Assembly: GCA_030645365.1 (NCBI GenBank)
Contig: JAUSMB010000030.1
Location: forward strand, 1 to 64,000
From: Rugosibacter sp.
GTDB lineage: Bacteria; Pseudomonadota; Gammaproteobacteria; Burkholderiales; Rhodocyclaceae
Length of the DNA stretch: 64,000 nt
Reading direction: 5' to 3'
Below are positions 8,705-17,197 of this stretch, one piece after another. Within the stretch, counting starts at the first letter, position 1. Each line of letters starts with the position of its first letter. The notes beneath the pieces were generated by a model. It worked only from the letters and a program-made list of their open reading frames with translations, did no database searches and was not told where the DNA came from. The translations under genes were made by a program, and so were the position numbers.

Positions 8705-9910
8705 ATGAATCGCTCAAAACTACCAAAGAGCATCGTTGCCCTCGGACTGGTCAGCCTGTTCATGGACACCTCCTCGGAGATGATCCACAGCCTGCTGCCG
8801 GTGTTTCTGGTCACCGTGCTGGGCGCGAGCGCCTTGTCGGTCGGCTTGATCGAGGGCATCGCCGAAGCCACGGCATCGATTGCCAAGGTGTTTTCCGGCG
8901 TGATTTCAGACTGGATGGGGCGCAGAAAACCGCTGGTGTTGCTCGGCTACGGGCTGGCAGCGTTGACCAAGCCGCTGTTTCCTCTGGCGCAAGGCATCGG
9001 CGCGGTGCTGACCGCGCGGTTTATCGACCGCATTGGCAAGGGCATACGCGGCGCACCGCGTGATGCGCTGATCGCCGACATCACGCCGCCGGAAATTCGC
9101 GGCGCGGCCTATGGCTTGCGCCAGACGCTGGACACCGTGGGCGGCTTTGCCGGGCCGCTGCTGGCGATGGCGTTGATGGCGGCAACGCAGGATAACTTTC
9201 GTCTGGTGTTTTGGGTGGCCGTGTTACCGGCGATCATCTGCGTTCTGCTGATTATTTTTGGTGTTGAAGAGCCTGAGGCCACGCGCCCGCCAGCGCAGTT
9301 GCGCTCACCGCTGCGCCGCGAAAACCTGCGCCGGTTTAATGCCCGTTTCTGGTGGTTGGTGGCGTTCGCGGCTGTACTCACCTGCGCGCGTTTTTCCGAA
9401 GCCTTTTTGCTGCTGCGCGCCGAAAATGTCGGGCTGGCGGTGACCTGGGTGCCGGCCATGCTGATTGTGATGAATGTGGTGTATGCCCTCAGTGCCTATC
9501 CATTCGGGAAATTTTGCGACAACGGCGGACGGCGCCGTTTGCTGATCTGGGGCATTGTCTTGCTGATTGCAGCTGACCTGGTGCTGGCACTGGCGGGAAA
9601 TATCTGGCTGGTTGGCCTGGGTGCGGCAATCTGGGGGCTGCATATGGGCGCAACGCAGGGCCTGCTCTCGGTGCTGGTGGCCGATGCCGCACCGGCCGAT
9701 TTGCGCGGCACAGCGTTTGGCGTGTTCAATCTGGTCAGCGGCCTGGCGCTGCTCGCCGCCAGCGTGCTTGCTGGCAGCTTGTGGACAGTCTTCGGCCCGG
9801 CGATGACGTTTTATGCGGGCGCGGCGATTGCAATGCTGGCACTCATTGGGCTACTCATCGGGTTACACAGCGAACCGAGCACCCGCAAACCTGGGCAACA
9901 ACTCAGCTGA
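8705..9910 (+). CDS. MFS transporter
   Basis: Major facilitator with about 12 hydrophobic segments over 401 aa. Family landmarks are MDTSSEMIHSLLPVFL at the first helix, the GLIEGIAEATAS and SDWMGRRKPL loop (the MFS loop 2-3 motif), and DRIGKGIRGAPRDALIAD. This subgroup is annotated as an MFS permease of unknown substrate, and nothing next to it narrows the substrate. It is preceded by 104 bp that contain a copy of the dispersed repeat and ends 10 bp from the convergent DUF3460 gene. Confidence 0.88.
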   Translation: MNRSKLPKSIVALGLVSLFMDTSSEMIHSLLPVFLVTVLGASALSVGLIEGIAEATASIAKVFSGVISDWMGRRKPLVLLGYGLAALTKPLFPLAQGIGAVLTARFIDRIGKGIRGAPRDALIADITPPEIRGAAYGLRQTLDTVGGFAGPLLAMALMAATQDNFRLVFWVAVLPAIICVLLIIFGVEEPEATRPPAQLRSPLRRENLRRFNARFWWLVAFAAVLTCARFSEAFLLLRAENVGLAVTWVPAMLIVMNVVYALSAYPFGKFCDNGGRRRLLIWGIVLLIAADLVLALAGNIWLVGLGAAIWGLHMGATQGLLSVLVADAAPADLRGTAFGVFNLVSGLALLAASVLAGSLWTVFGPAMTFYAGAAIAMLALIGLLIGLHSEPSTRKPGQQLS

Positions 9911-9919
9911 TGTCGTAGC

Positions 9920-10108
9920 TCAGTTGGCGTCGTAGTAATACGGCTTAACAGCTACCTTGGCTGCCTTATCCTGCGCAATAGTCTCGAGCGGGCGCGGCGT
10001 TTTATCCCACCACAGTGCACGGCCAGCATCTTGCGCAGCGGCCTGCTCTGGGTGTGCTGCCATCCAGTCTCGCATAAATTGGGTAAATTCAGATTCGTAC
10101 TGAGCCAT
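9920..10108 (-). CDS. DUF3460 family protein
   Basis: 62-aa protein starting MAQYESEFTQFMRDWMAAH, with GRALWWDKTPRPLE in the middle and a YYYD end. This is the pattern of DUF3460, a small cytoplasmic family I know from betaproteobacteria, function unknown. ATG at 10108 has a good Shine-Dalgarno (AGAAAGG) upstream; a GTG directly before it is an alternative start. It lies 25 bp downstream of nothing else on its strand and next to spoT, whose stop is at 10134, so spoT read-through may express it. Confidence 0.8.
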   Translation of the reverse strand: MAQYESEFTQFMRDWMAAHPEQAAAQDAGRALWWDKTPRPLETIAQDKAAKVAVKPYYYDAN

Positions 10109-10133
10109 CACGTTGCCTTTCTAGCATGTCGGG

Positions 10134-12422
10134 TTAATGTTTCGGGTTAATGTAACGCGCCAGACGCAGCACCTCGGGCACACGCCGCAGGGCGCGCAGG
10201 ATACGCGCTAGGTGCACGCGATCAATCACCTGTACGGTGAAATACAGCATGGTGGAGTCACGGTCATCTTCCACACTGACATCGATAATATTTGCATTGC
10301 TCTCGGCAATTTCTTTTGCCAGCCGTGCCAGCAGGCCGCGCGCATTTTTAACAATCACGCGGATGGTGACATCAAACAGATGATCCGACGTCACATCCCA
10401 GACAACATCCACCCAATTGCCACGCTCGCTTCTGAGCTTGGCCAACACAGGGCAATCATGCGTATGCACGACCAGCCCCTGTTCTTTGCGAATCAAGCCG
10501 ACAATGGGATCCCCGGGAATCGGCCGACAACATTTGCCCAGCTGCACGGCCATGCCTTCAGTACCGCGAATCATGATTGCCTGGCGCGTACGCGGAAGTT
10601 TCGCCGTCAAACTCGTGATTGGCACATCCAGCCCTTCGGCCAGGCGGCGCGCCACAATCGCGGGCAAGCGCTTGCCCAAACCAATATCCGAGAGCACGGC
10701 GCGTTTTGATCGCACACCGGATTCTTTTTTGAAGCGGTCCCACGCCTCGGGCAGAATTTTGACGGTGGATATGCCCATCTCATGCAGTGCATGTGCAAGC
10801 AGCCGTTCGCCTAACGCCACCGATTCCTCGTTTTGCTGGGTCTTTAAAAAGTGACGGATTCTGAATCGTGCCCGAGCACTCTTTACATAGCCAAGCCAAG
10901 CCGGATTCGGCGCCGCATGGGGTGCGGTGATCACCTCAACACGATCACCATTTTTGAGTTCTGTACGCAGTGGTGACGTTTCAAAATTGATACGGCACGC
11001 CACGCACTGGTCGCCAATATCGGTATGCACCGCATAAGCAAAATCAACGACTGTCGCGCCACGCGGCAAGGCGAAGATTTTGCCCTTCGGGCTGAACACA
11101 TACACCTCGCCCGGGAATAAATCAATTTTGACATGCTCGAGGAATTCAGACGCCGTACCTGAATCAGACTGCAACTCGATCAGCGACTGCAACCATTGGT
11201 GAGTTTTTTTCTGCACCTGGCTGATCCCATGTTCATCCTTATATAGCCAGTGTGAAGCAACGCCCGATTCAGCCACATTATGCATTTCAGCCGTGCGAAT
11301 CTGAATTTCAACCGGCGTGCCGAACGGGCCGATCAAGGTGGTGTGCAATGACTGATAACCGTTGGCTTTGGGAATGGCAATGTAGTCTTTAAACTTGCCC
11401 GGCACGGGTGGGTAAAGCGCATGCAATGCCCCCAGCGCAAGATAACAACTCGGCCTGTCTTTCACCACAATACGAAAGCCGTAAATATCCAGCACTTGCG
11501 AAAAGCTCAGGTGCTTTTCACGCATCTTGCGATAAATGCCATACAGATGTTTTTCACGACCCATGACATCAGCATCCAGCCCAGCGCTGGGTAACGTTAC
11601 ACGTATCGCTTCAAGAATTTTACTGACCACTTCGCGCCGATTGCCTCGCGCTTTCTTGACGGCCTTTTCCAGCACACGATAACGCAGGGGTTGGCCATGA
11701 CAAAAGGAAAGCTCTTGCAACTCGCGATACAAGGCATTCAAACCCAGCCGATTGGCGATGGGCGCATAAATATCCAGCGTTTCCTTGGCAATTCGCCGGC
11801 GTTTATCAGCCCGCATCGAGCCGAGGGTCTGCATGTTATGTCGCCGATCAGCCAGCTTGATGAGAATAACGCGCACGTCGTGCGCCATCGCCAGCAGCAT
11901 CTTGCGAAAATTATCGGCTTGCGCTTCTTCAAAACTTTGGTGCTCGATGCGATCAATCTTGGAAACGCCATCCACCAGATCGGCCACGCCTTTGCCGAAC
12001 CGCTCAGTCAGCTGCTCTTTGCTGATATCGGTGTCTTCCATCACGTCATGCAGCAAAGCAGCACTCAATGCCTGAGCATCCAGACGCCAATCGGCTAATC
12101 CGGCAGCAACAGCCAGCGGGTGAGAAATGTAAGGGTCGCCACTGACCCGCATCTGGCCACTATGCGCCGCTTGAGAAAACAGATACGCCTCGTTCACACG
12201 GGCGATGTCCTCGGGACTCAGATAGGTAACAAGTCGCGCGTTAAGGTCTGCCAGGCTGACAGAAAAATTGACTGGCGCGGGCACGCCCGATGCCGGGGAA
12301 TCTGGTTGTAACGGAGCGTCTGACTTTAACTGCGGGTTTGGATCAGCCAATGGATTGTTGAATTTATCGACCAATGGCTTAGCCGGCGCAGACGGCAAGT
12401 GGCGAGGTGTCATGGCGGACAT
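10134..12422 (-). CDS. spoT: bifunctional (p)ppGpp synthetase/hydrolase (RSH, SpoT)
   Basis: Makes and degrades the stringent-response alarmone. Domains in order: a Pro-rich N-terminal extension (about 1-55); a HD hydrolase with SHP (H101) and LLHDVMEDT (H125, D126), intact; a RelA/SpoT synthetase with YGIYRKMREK, IYGFRIVV and NGYQSLHTTLIGP; a TGS domain (EVYVFSPKGKIFALPRGATV); a helical region and zinc-finger-like part (MAVQLGKCCRPIPGD); and a C-terminal ACT domain (LFDVTIRVIV). Both catalytic halves look functional. The order gmk-rpoZ-spoT is the standard proteobacterial cluster. The start at 12422 has GGGGTGAG upstream. Confidence 0.96.
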   Translation of the reverse strand: MSAMTPRHLPSAPAKPLVDKFNNPLADPNPQLKSDAPLQPDSPASGVPAPVNFSVSLADLNARLVTYLSPEDIARVNEAYLFSQAAHSGQMRVSGDPYISHPLAVAAGLADWRLDAQALSAALLHDVMEDTDISKEQLTERFGKGVADLVDGVSKIDRIEHQSFEEAQADNFRKMLLAMAHDVRVILIKLADRRHNMQTLGSMRADKRRRIAKETLDIYAPIANRLGLNALYRELQELSFCHGQPLRYRVLEKAVKKARGNRREVVSKILEAIRVTLPSAGLDADVMGREKHLYGIYRKMREKHLSFSQVLDIYGFRIVVKDRPSCYLALGALHALYPPVPGKFKDYIAIPKANGYQSLHTTLIGPFGTPVEIQIRTAEMHNVAESGVASHWLYKDEHGISQVQKKTHQWLQSLIELQSDSGTASEFLEHVKIDLFPGEVYVFSPKGKIFALPRGATVVDFAYAVHTDIGDQCVACRINFETSPLRTELKNGDRVEVITAPHAAPNPAWLGYVKSARARFRIRHFLKTQQNEESVALGERLLAHALHEMGISTVKILPEAWDRFKKESGVRSKRAVLSDIGLGKRLPAIVARRLAEGLDVPITSLTAKLPRTRQAIMIRGTEGMAVQLGKCCRPIPGDPIVGLIRKEQGLVVHTHDCPVLAKLRSERGNWVDVVWDVTSDHLFDVTIRVIVKNARGLLARLAKEIAESNANIIDVSVEDDRDSTMLYFTVQVIDRVHLARILRALRRVPEVLRLARYINPKH

Positions 12423-12445
12423 AGCTCACCCCATGCACCGATAAG

Positions 12446-12655
12446 TTATGCGGCTTTCGGACGGGTCAAAATTTCGACCCCCACTTTGCCAGCAGCAATT
12501 TCGCGCAGAGCGATCACCGCCGATTTATCGTTATCCGGTTCAACTTGCGGCGTGCTGCCCATGGCCAGCTGACGCGCACGATATGCTGCGACTAGCGTGA
12601 GATCAAAACGGTTGGGGATTTTTTTGATGCAATCATCAATGGTGACACGGGCCAT
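12446..12655 (-). CDS. rpoZ: RNA polymerase omega subunit
   Basis: 69 aa beginning [19 protein letters not shown], the highly conserved omega N-terminus, followed by [30 protein letters not shown]. Omega stabilises the beta-prime subunit during RNA polymerase assembly and contributes to the ppGpp site at the beta-prime/omega interface. It sits between gmk (5 bp away) and spoT (23 bp), all on the minus strand, so one transcript is likely. Length is slightly under that of E. coli omega (91 aa), as is usual in betaproteobacteria. Confidence 0.96.
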   Translation of the reverse strand: MARVTIDDCIKKIPNRFDLTLVAAYRARQLAMGSTPQVEPDNDKSAVIALREIAAGKVGVEILTRPKAA

Positions 12656-12660
12656 GGGGT

Positions 12661-13278
12661 TTAGTCCTGTTCAAAAAAGCGGAATATTTCGGGATAACGA
12701 GCCAGCTGACGCTTGACTCTCAGGCGGGAGGCGCGCACAGCGGCAATCAGCTCGCCCAGTGCCACATCCAAGTCTTTGTTGATTATAACAAAATCAAACT
12801 CATGCACATGCCTCATTTCATCACGTGCGGCAGCTAAACGCCGCGCGATCACCTCTGGACTATCGGTTGCGCGCTGTTGTAGCCTGTGTTTCAGCTCTTC
12901 CATATCGGGTGGCAAAATAAAAATACCCACCGCTTCGGTAAACTCTCGCTGTATTTGTCGCGCGCCTTGCCAGTCAATCTCCAGCAACATATCCGTGCCT
13001 GATGTCATTTGCGCATCTAACCACGCGCGTGACGTGCCGTAATAGTTGCCATGCACTTCGGCCGACTCGACAAACTCGCCCCGGCTGCGCATCGCCATGA
13101 ACTGCGGCAGATCAATAAAGTGGTACTCATTTCCATCAACCTCACCCGGCCGCGGCGCGCGGGTAGTATAAGAAATAGAACGCCGCACCTGCGCATCGTT
13201 AGCCAGCAGGCCGCTCACCAGCGTGGTCTTGCCAGCGCCAGAAGGTGCTGCGATGATGAACAAAGTACCAATCGTCAT
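12661..13278 (-). CDS. gmk: guanylate kinase
   Basis: Phosphorylates GMP to GDP. The product (205 aa from ATG 13278) starts [20 protein letters not shown] with the P-loop at residues 12-19. It then shows [21 protein letters not shown] (GMP-binding Tyr/Arg) and the lid region. The open frame extends upstream to 13446, but the extra 56 residues are unlike any guanylate kinase, so the internal ATG is taken as the start. First gene of gmk-rpoZ-spoT; divergent from the copper operon with 160 bp between. Confidence 0.95.
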   Translation of the reverse strand: MTIGTLFIIAAPSGAGKTTLVSGLLANDAQVRRSISYTTRAPRPGEVDGNEYHFIDLPQFMAMRSRGEFVESAEVHGNYYGTSRAWLDAQMTSGTDMLLEIDWQGARQIQREFTEAVGIFILPPDMEELKHRLQQRATDSPEVIARRLAAARDEMRHVHEFDFVIINKDLDVALGELIAAVRASRLRVKRQLARYPEIFRFFEQD

Positions 13279-13438
13279 GGTTATCAAAGACAAGAAATGT
13301 TGCCAAATAAAGGAGGGAAGGATAGCGCACCTTAGCCAACTTTGACGCACTATAAAATGGTGTTTCTTTTGACAATCATCAAAATCACGCAGCAATACAT
13401 ACCCGGTCCAGTTAGAATCACGCCCGAAATTACACGCC

Positions 13439-13870
13439 ATGTTCACGTCCCGCTACCCTTCCTTCCTCCACCGTGCAGCCGCGCACCATGCGCGGCTTTT
13501 GCTCGTGCTGGGCTTGTTTGTCGTGCTCATGCAAAGCTTGGCCAGCATGGGTTTGATGGGCTCGCATCAAGGCAAGTCAGACAGCGATGGAAATTTTTTC
13601 GCCGAGATTTGCACTGTGCTGGGCGTCAGCAATACCCAAGTGGCACAAGGTAATGCAGCGAGCGACAAGCAATCACCATCAGATAACAGCAACACGCACG
13701 ATTGCTGCAAATTGTGCGTCGCCAGCGGTACTCTGTTGTTTGCCAGTACAACGCCCGCCGTATCACCAGCGCCGACTTTTCACGCAAGACTTGCCACACC
13801 CTTCTCAGCCCGTCCCGCATCCTTTGCCTGGACGGCGCATCCCCCGCGCGGGCCACCCGCAGCCGTTTGA
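13439..13870 (+). CDS. DUF2946 family protein, copper-uptake associated
   Basis: 143 aa with an N-terminal hydrophobic helix (about 19-36) and the DUF2946 pattern of EICT followed by HDCCKLC, giving several Cys/His that could bind metal. DUF2946 genes commonly precede a PCuAC copper chaperone and a TonB-dependent receptor, exactly the arrangement here, so a role in copper uptake is inferred. Residues 107-114 read AVSPAPTF, encoded by a copy of the dispersed repeat; the tail after it is Pro/Ala-rich and unlike a conserved domain. The C-terminus may therefore be a recent extension. Confidence 0.8.
   Translation: MFTSRYPSFLHRAAAHHARLLLVLGLFVVLMQSLASMGLMGSHQGKSDSDGNFFAEICTVLGVSNTQVAQGNAASDKQSPSDNSNTHDCCKLCVASGTLLFASTTPAVSPAPTFHARLATPFSARPASFAWTAHPPRGPPAAV
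13756..13780 (-). repeat. dispersed 25-bp repeat, in the DUF2946 gene
   Basis: Exact consensus, complement orientation: CGCCGTATCACCAGCGCCGA plus CTTTT. Translated as AVSPAPTF. Confidence 0.9.
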
Positions 13871-14062
13871 CCCTTCCCGCACGCTGAAGTCCGGCTCGGC
13901 TCCAGAGCGTTAAGCCCTGAGCCTCCTTGCCGCCATCCAGCAAGTTCGGCCTATTCCTGCCCGGCACCTCCGCGGTCGGACCCGCTTACCGCGCCCTGGT
14001 CGCTGGCGTTGGGCATCAATCACCATGTTTGATTTTTCAATCCATTTAAAGGAATCCATCCC

Positions 14063-14497
14063 ATGTTCCGTTTCATCCAAACCGGCCTGTTCTTTTTTAT
14101 CCTCACCGCTGCGGCCCATGCCGAAGTCACCGTACAAGACGCCTGGATTCGCGCCACCGTGCCACAGCAAAAAGTCACCGGCGCTTTCATGAAAATCACT
14201 TCAACCGCCAATGTACATATCGTCGCCATCAAATCGCCGATAGCCGACCGCGCCGAAATCCACGAAATGAAAATGGATAACGACGTCATGACCATGCGCG
14301 CCGTACCCAGCCTGCCGCTTGGCGCAGGCAAAAGCGTGAGCCTTGCGCCCGGCGGCTATCACATCATGCTGTTCGGCCTGCATCAGCAGGTGAAAGCGGG
14401 CGACGGCGTGCCGCTCACGCTGCTTATCGAAAACAGCCAAAAACAACGCACCACCCTCGAGGTCAAGGCCATCGCAAAATCAGCCGCAGCGCACTGA
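14063..14497 (+). CDS. periplasmic copper chaperone PCuAC (DUF461)
   Basis: PCuAC proteins bind Cu(I) in the periplasm and deliver it, for example, to cytochrome oxidase. A signal peptide ends AAAHA, giving a mature start EVTVQDAWIR. The family motif H-x10-M-x21-H-x-M is fully kept: H67, M78, H100 and M102. Length 144 aa is normal. It lies 192 bp after the DUF2946 gene and 101 bp before the copper receptor gene, all on the plus strand. A Shine-Dalgarno (AAAGGAAT) is just upstream of the ATG. Confidence 0.92.
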   Translation: MFRFIQTGLFFFILTAAAHAEVTVQDAWIRATVPQQKVTGAFMKITSTANVHIVAIKSPIADRAEIHEMKMDNDVMTMRAVPSLPLGAGKSVSLAPGGYHIMLFGLHQQVKAGDGVPLTLLIENSQKQRTTLEVKAIAKSAAAH

Positions 14498-14598
14498 AGG
14501 TGCGACATTCGTCAGCCTCGCCTTGCCCCGCGACATGCTCGGCAATGCAAGTGACCTGCCGCATAACAACCAACTTTCTTTTATATAGGAGAAACACC

Positions 14599-16857
14599 AT
14601 GAAGTCATGCCCTTCAATATCTATCAAAAATCTTCAGCTGCACACTCACTTACACCCTTTGGCTATCGCCCTTGCCAGTGCACTGCTCGTCCCGAATCCT
14701 GTATCCGCAGAAGAACCGGCCATGGAACCGATTGTCGTCAAGGCCACCCGGCCAGCGACGCCACTCTTATCCAGCGCAACGCTCGACGCGGCTGATATCG
14801 CCCCGCAACGCGCCGCAACCAGCGATACCGCCAGCCTGCTCAAAAATGTTCCCGGTGTCAGCCTTTATGGTGCCGGCGGTGTATCCAGCCTGCCGTCGAT
14901 CCACGGCCTGGCAGACGACCGCCTGCGCATCCAGGTCGATGGCGTAGACCTGGTGGCCTCTTGCCCCAACCACATGAATTCGCCGCTGTCTTATATCGAC
15001 CCGACCAATGTCGCCACGCTCAAGGTCTATGCCGGCGTCACGCCGGTGAGCCTCGGCGGCGACAGCATCGGCGGCACCATCATTGCCGCAACCGCCGCCC
15101 CCGAATTTGCTGCGCCAGGGCAAAGCCCGCTGATCAAGGGCCAGATCGGTGCCTTTTACCGCAGCAACAACAACGCGCGTGGCGGCAACCTCACTGCGAC
15201 GTATGCCACCGATATGCTCAACATCACGTATAGCGGCTCGACAACGCAAGCCGACAACTACACGGCGGGCGGTGATTTCAAATCCACCACCGCCACTGGC
15301 CGCCCAGGCCACTCACTGCCGCTCGATGAAGTCGGTTCAACCGCCTTCAAGGCCAACAACCACGCCCTGAACCTGGCATTGAAAAACGACAACCACCTGT
15401 TTGAAGCCAGGTTCAGCTTTCAAGACATCCCTTATGAGGGCTTCCCCAACCAGCGCATGGACATGCTCGACAACACCGCGCATCGCTTCAACCTGCATTA
15501 TCTCGGCGAATTCTACTGGGGCTCGCTGGACGCCCGCGCGTACCATGAAACCGTCACGCACTTCATGAATTTCGGCGACGACAAGCAGTTCTGGTACGGC
15601 ACAGCGCCCGGCATGCCGATGCAGACCGAGAGCAAAAATACCGGTGGCGTGGTCAAAGCCAGCATCCAGCTCACGGCACAAGACCTGTTGCGCGTCGGCG
15701 GCGAATACCAGCGCTATCGGCTGGACGACAGCTGGCCCGCTTCCGGCAGCGGCATGATGATGGCGCCCGACACCTTCCTGAATATCAACAACGGCCAGCG
15801 TGACCGCACCGCGCTGTTCGCCGAATGGGAATCGCGCATCAACCCGGCATGGATGACACAGCTTGGCGCGCGTTATGAGCGCGTCAAAATGGATGCCGGA
15901 TCGGTGCATGGCTATAGCGGCCTGTATGCCATGGATGCCAATGCCTTCAACGCCCAGGATCGCGAAAAAACCGACAACAACTGGGACATGACGGCACTGG
16001 CGCGTTACACCGCCAGCACGACACAAGACATTGAATTCGGCTTTTCGCGCAAGGTGCGCTCGCCCAACCTGTATGAGCGCTTCGCCTGGTCGCGAACCGG
16101 CATGGCCATGCTGATGGTGAACTTTGCCGGTGACGGCAACGGCTATGTGGGCGACGTAAACCTGAAGCCCGAAAAAGCCCATACCTTGAGCGCCACCTTT
16201 GACTGGCACGCTGTTGACCGCCACTGGGCATTCAAGGCCACACCGTATGTCACCTACGTCACCGACTACATCGACGCCAAACGTTGCGGCAGCGGCATGG
16301 GCATGATGGCCGCCTGCGGTGGCGCGATGAATAACACCGGCGGATCGAAATTCGTCTACCTGCAATTTGCCAACCAGTCCGCGCGGCTCTACGGTATCGA
16401 CCTTTCCGGCCATATGCCGCTGGCCAAAACGGATGGCTGGGGCGAGTTCGGTCTATCGGGTTTACTCAACCATACCGACGGCGAAAACCGCGGCACGGGA
16501 GACGGCCTCTACAACATCATGCCGCTCAACTTGAAGTTGTTGCTCAACCATACCCTCGGCGACTGGACCAGCAGTGCCGAACTGCTGCTGGTCAAAGACA
16601 AGGGCAATGTGTCGGATGTGCGCAACGAAATCAAGACCGCCGGTTACAGCCTGGTCAACCTGCGCACCAGCCGCACCTGGGGCAATACCCGGTTTGACCT
16701 CGGCATCGACAACGTCTTCAACCGCTTCTATCAAATGCCGCTCGGTGGCGCTTATGTCGGCCAGGGCAGCACGATGTCCGACACGGGGGCACCCTGGGGC
16801 ATCAACGTTCCCGGCATGGGGCGTTCGCTCTACACCGGCTTGTCGTATGCCTTCTAG
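14599..16857 (+). CDS. oprC: TonB-dependent copper receptor, OprC/NosA type
   Basis: Outer membrane receptor for copper import. A signal peptide ends PVSAEE, followed by a TonB-box-like stretch and a plug domain (LLKNVPGVSLYGAGG, SLPSIHGLADDRLRIQVDGV), then a 22-strand barrel ending SLYTGLSYAF. The OprC hallmark CPNHMNSPLSY is present and gives the C-x3-M copper ligand pair (C122, M126 of the precursor). Met-rich loops (GMPMQTE, GSGMMMAP, GMAMLMV, GMGMMAACGGAM) fit copper binding. ATG 14599 is chosen because AGGAG lies 8 bp before it; an in-frame start at 14500 would put 33 odd residues before the signal peptide. Product 752 aa. Confidence 0.93.
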   Translation: MKSCPSISIKNLQLHTHLHPLAIALASALLVPNPVSAEEPAMEPIVVKATRPATPLLSSATLDAADIAPQRAATSDTASLLKNVPGVSLYGAGGVSSLPSIHGLADDRLRIQVDGVDLVASCPNHMNSPLSYIDPTNVATLKVYAGVTPVSLGGDSIGGTIIAATAAPEFAAPGQSPLIKGQIGAFYRSNNNARGGNLTATYATDMLNITYSGSTTQADNYTAGGDFKSTTATGRPGHSLPLDEVGSTAFKANNHALNLALKNDNHLFEARFSFQDIPYEGFPNQRMDMLDNTAHRFNLHYLGEFYWGSLDARAYHETVTHFMNFGDDKQFWYGTAPGMPMQTESKNTGGVVKASIQLTAQDLLRVGGEYQRYRLDDSWPASGSGMMMAPDTFLNINNGQRDRTALFAEWESRINPAWMTQLGARYERVKMDAGSVHGYSGLYAMDANAFNAQDREKTDNNWDMTALARYTASTTQDIEFGFSRKVRSPNLYERFAWSRTGMAMLMVNFAGDGNGYVGDVNLKPEKAHTLSATFDWHAVDRHWAFKATPYVTYVTDYIDAKRCGSGMGMMAACGGAMNNTGGSKFVYLQFANQSARLYGIDLSGHMPLAKTDGWGEFGLSGLLNHTDGENRGTGDGLYNIMPLNLKLLLNHTLGDWTSSAELLLVKDKGNVSDVRNEIKTAGYSLVNLRTSRTWGNTRFDLGIDNVFNRFYQMPLGGAYVGQGSTMSDTGAPWGINVPGMGRSLYTGLSYAF

Positions 16858-16914
16858 ATCGCGTAATCCCTGAAAGGCAAAGGTCATCACGCCGTAGCAT
16901 CAGCAAAACCCGAC

Positions 16915-16939
16915 AAAAGTCGGCGCTGGTGATACGGCG
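16915..16939 (+). repeat. dispersed 25-bp repeat with inverted partner, intergenic
   Basis: Exact consensus. A degenerate inverted copy (16889-16913, starting CGCCGTAGCATCAGC and ending CCGAC) stands directly before it, so the pair can fold into one hairpin. Confidence 0.88.
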
Positions 16940-17091
16940 ATCTTTCAATTCACGACCGCATGGCTGGCGTCACAGCCGCGCCACAGGCTTAACCAGAGGC
17001 GCGCACGCCGAAAGTTTGGCTCGCTCGCATAGTACATGCCACCATCATTACAGAGTGCTCCATACTGGAATTTTTCTGGCGTATCTCAATG

Positions 17092-17120
17092 AATTTCAAT
17101 TAGAATCAGCGCGTTATAAT
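17092..17120 (+). promoter_or_regulatory. possible promoter of the GGDEF gene
   Basis: A perfect -10 hexamer TATAAT (17115-17120) lies 78 bp before the start codon in AT-rich DNA. The -35 position (about 17092-17097, AATTTC) is poor, so this is a weak call based on the -10 box and base composition. Confidence 0.35.
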
Positions 17121-17197
17121 TTTTCATATAGCATTTTTTTATATTTCCTTTTTATATTCCCATTGGGATAACAATCACTGGATGATTCTGACCTGCC

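Larger units (their letters stand above)
16858..17197. other. 340-bp intergenic region with an inverted repeat pair and a likely promoter
   Basis: No gene is supported here; the 80-codon frame at 16929-17171 has no coding character. The left part carries a copy of the dispersed repeat (16915-16939) facing a degenerate inverted copy (16889-16913). The right part (about 17080-17180) is very AT-rich and contains a TATAAT at 17115-17120, probably part of the promoter of the diguanylate cyclase gene. Confidence 0.6.

Noticed and set aside
15337-16413. Long open frame (358 codons) antisense to the copper receptor gene
   Set aside because: The sense frame matches a TonB receptor from end to end; the antisense frame shows no conserved motif and is a by-product of high third-position GC.
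16929-17171. 80-codon frame after the copper receptor
   Set aside because: It begins in the dispersed repeat and ends in AT-rich promoter-like DNA; no coding character.
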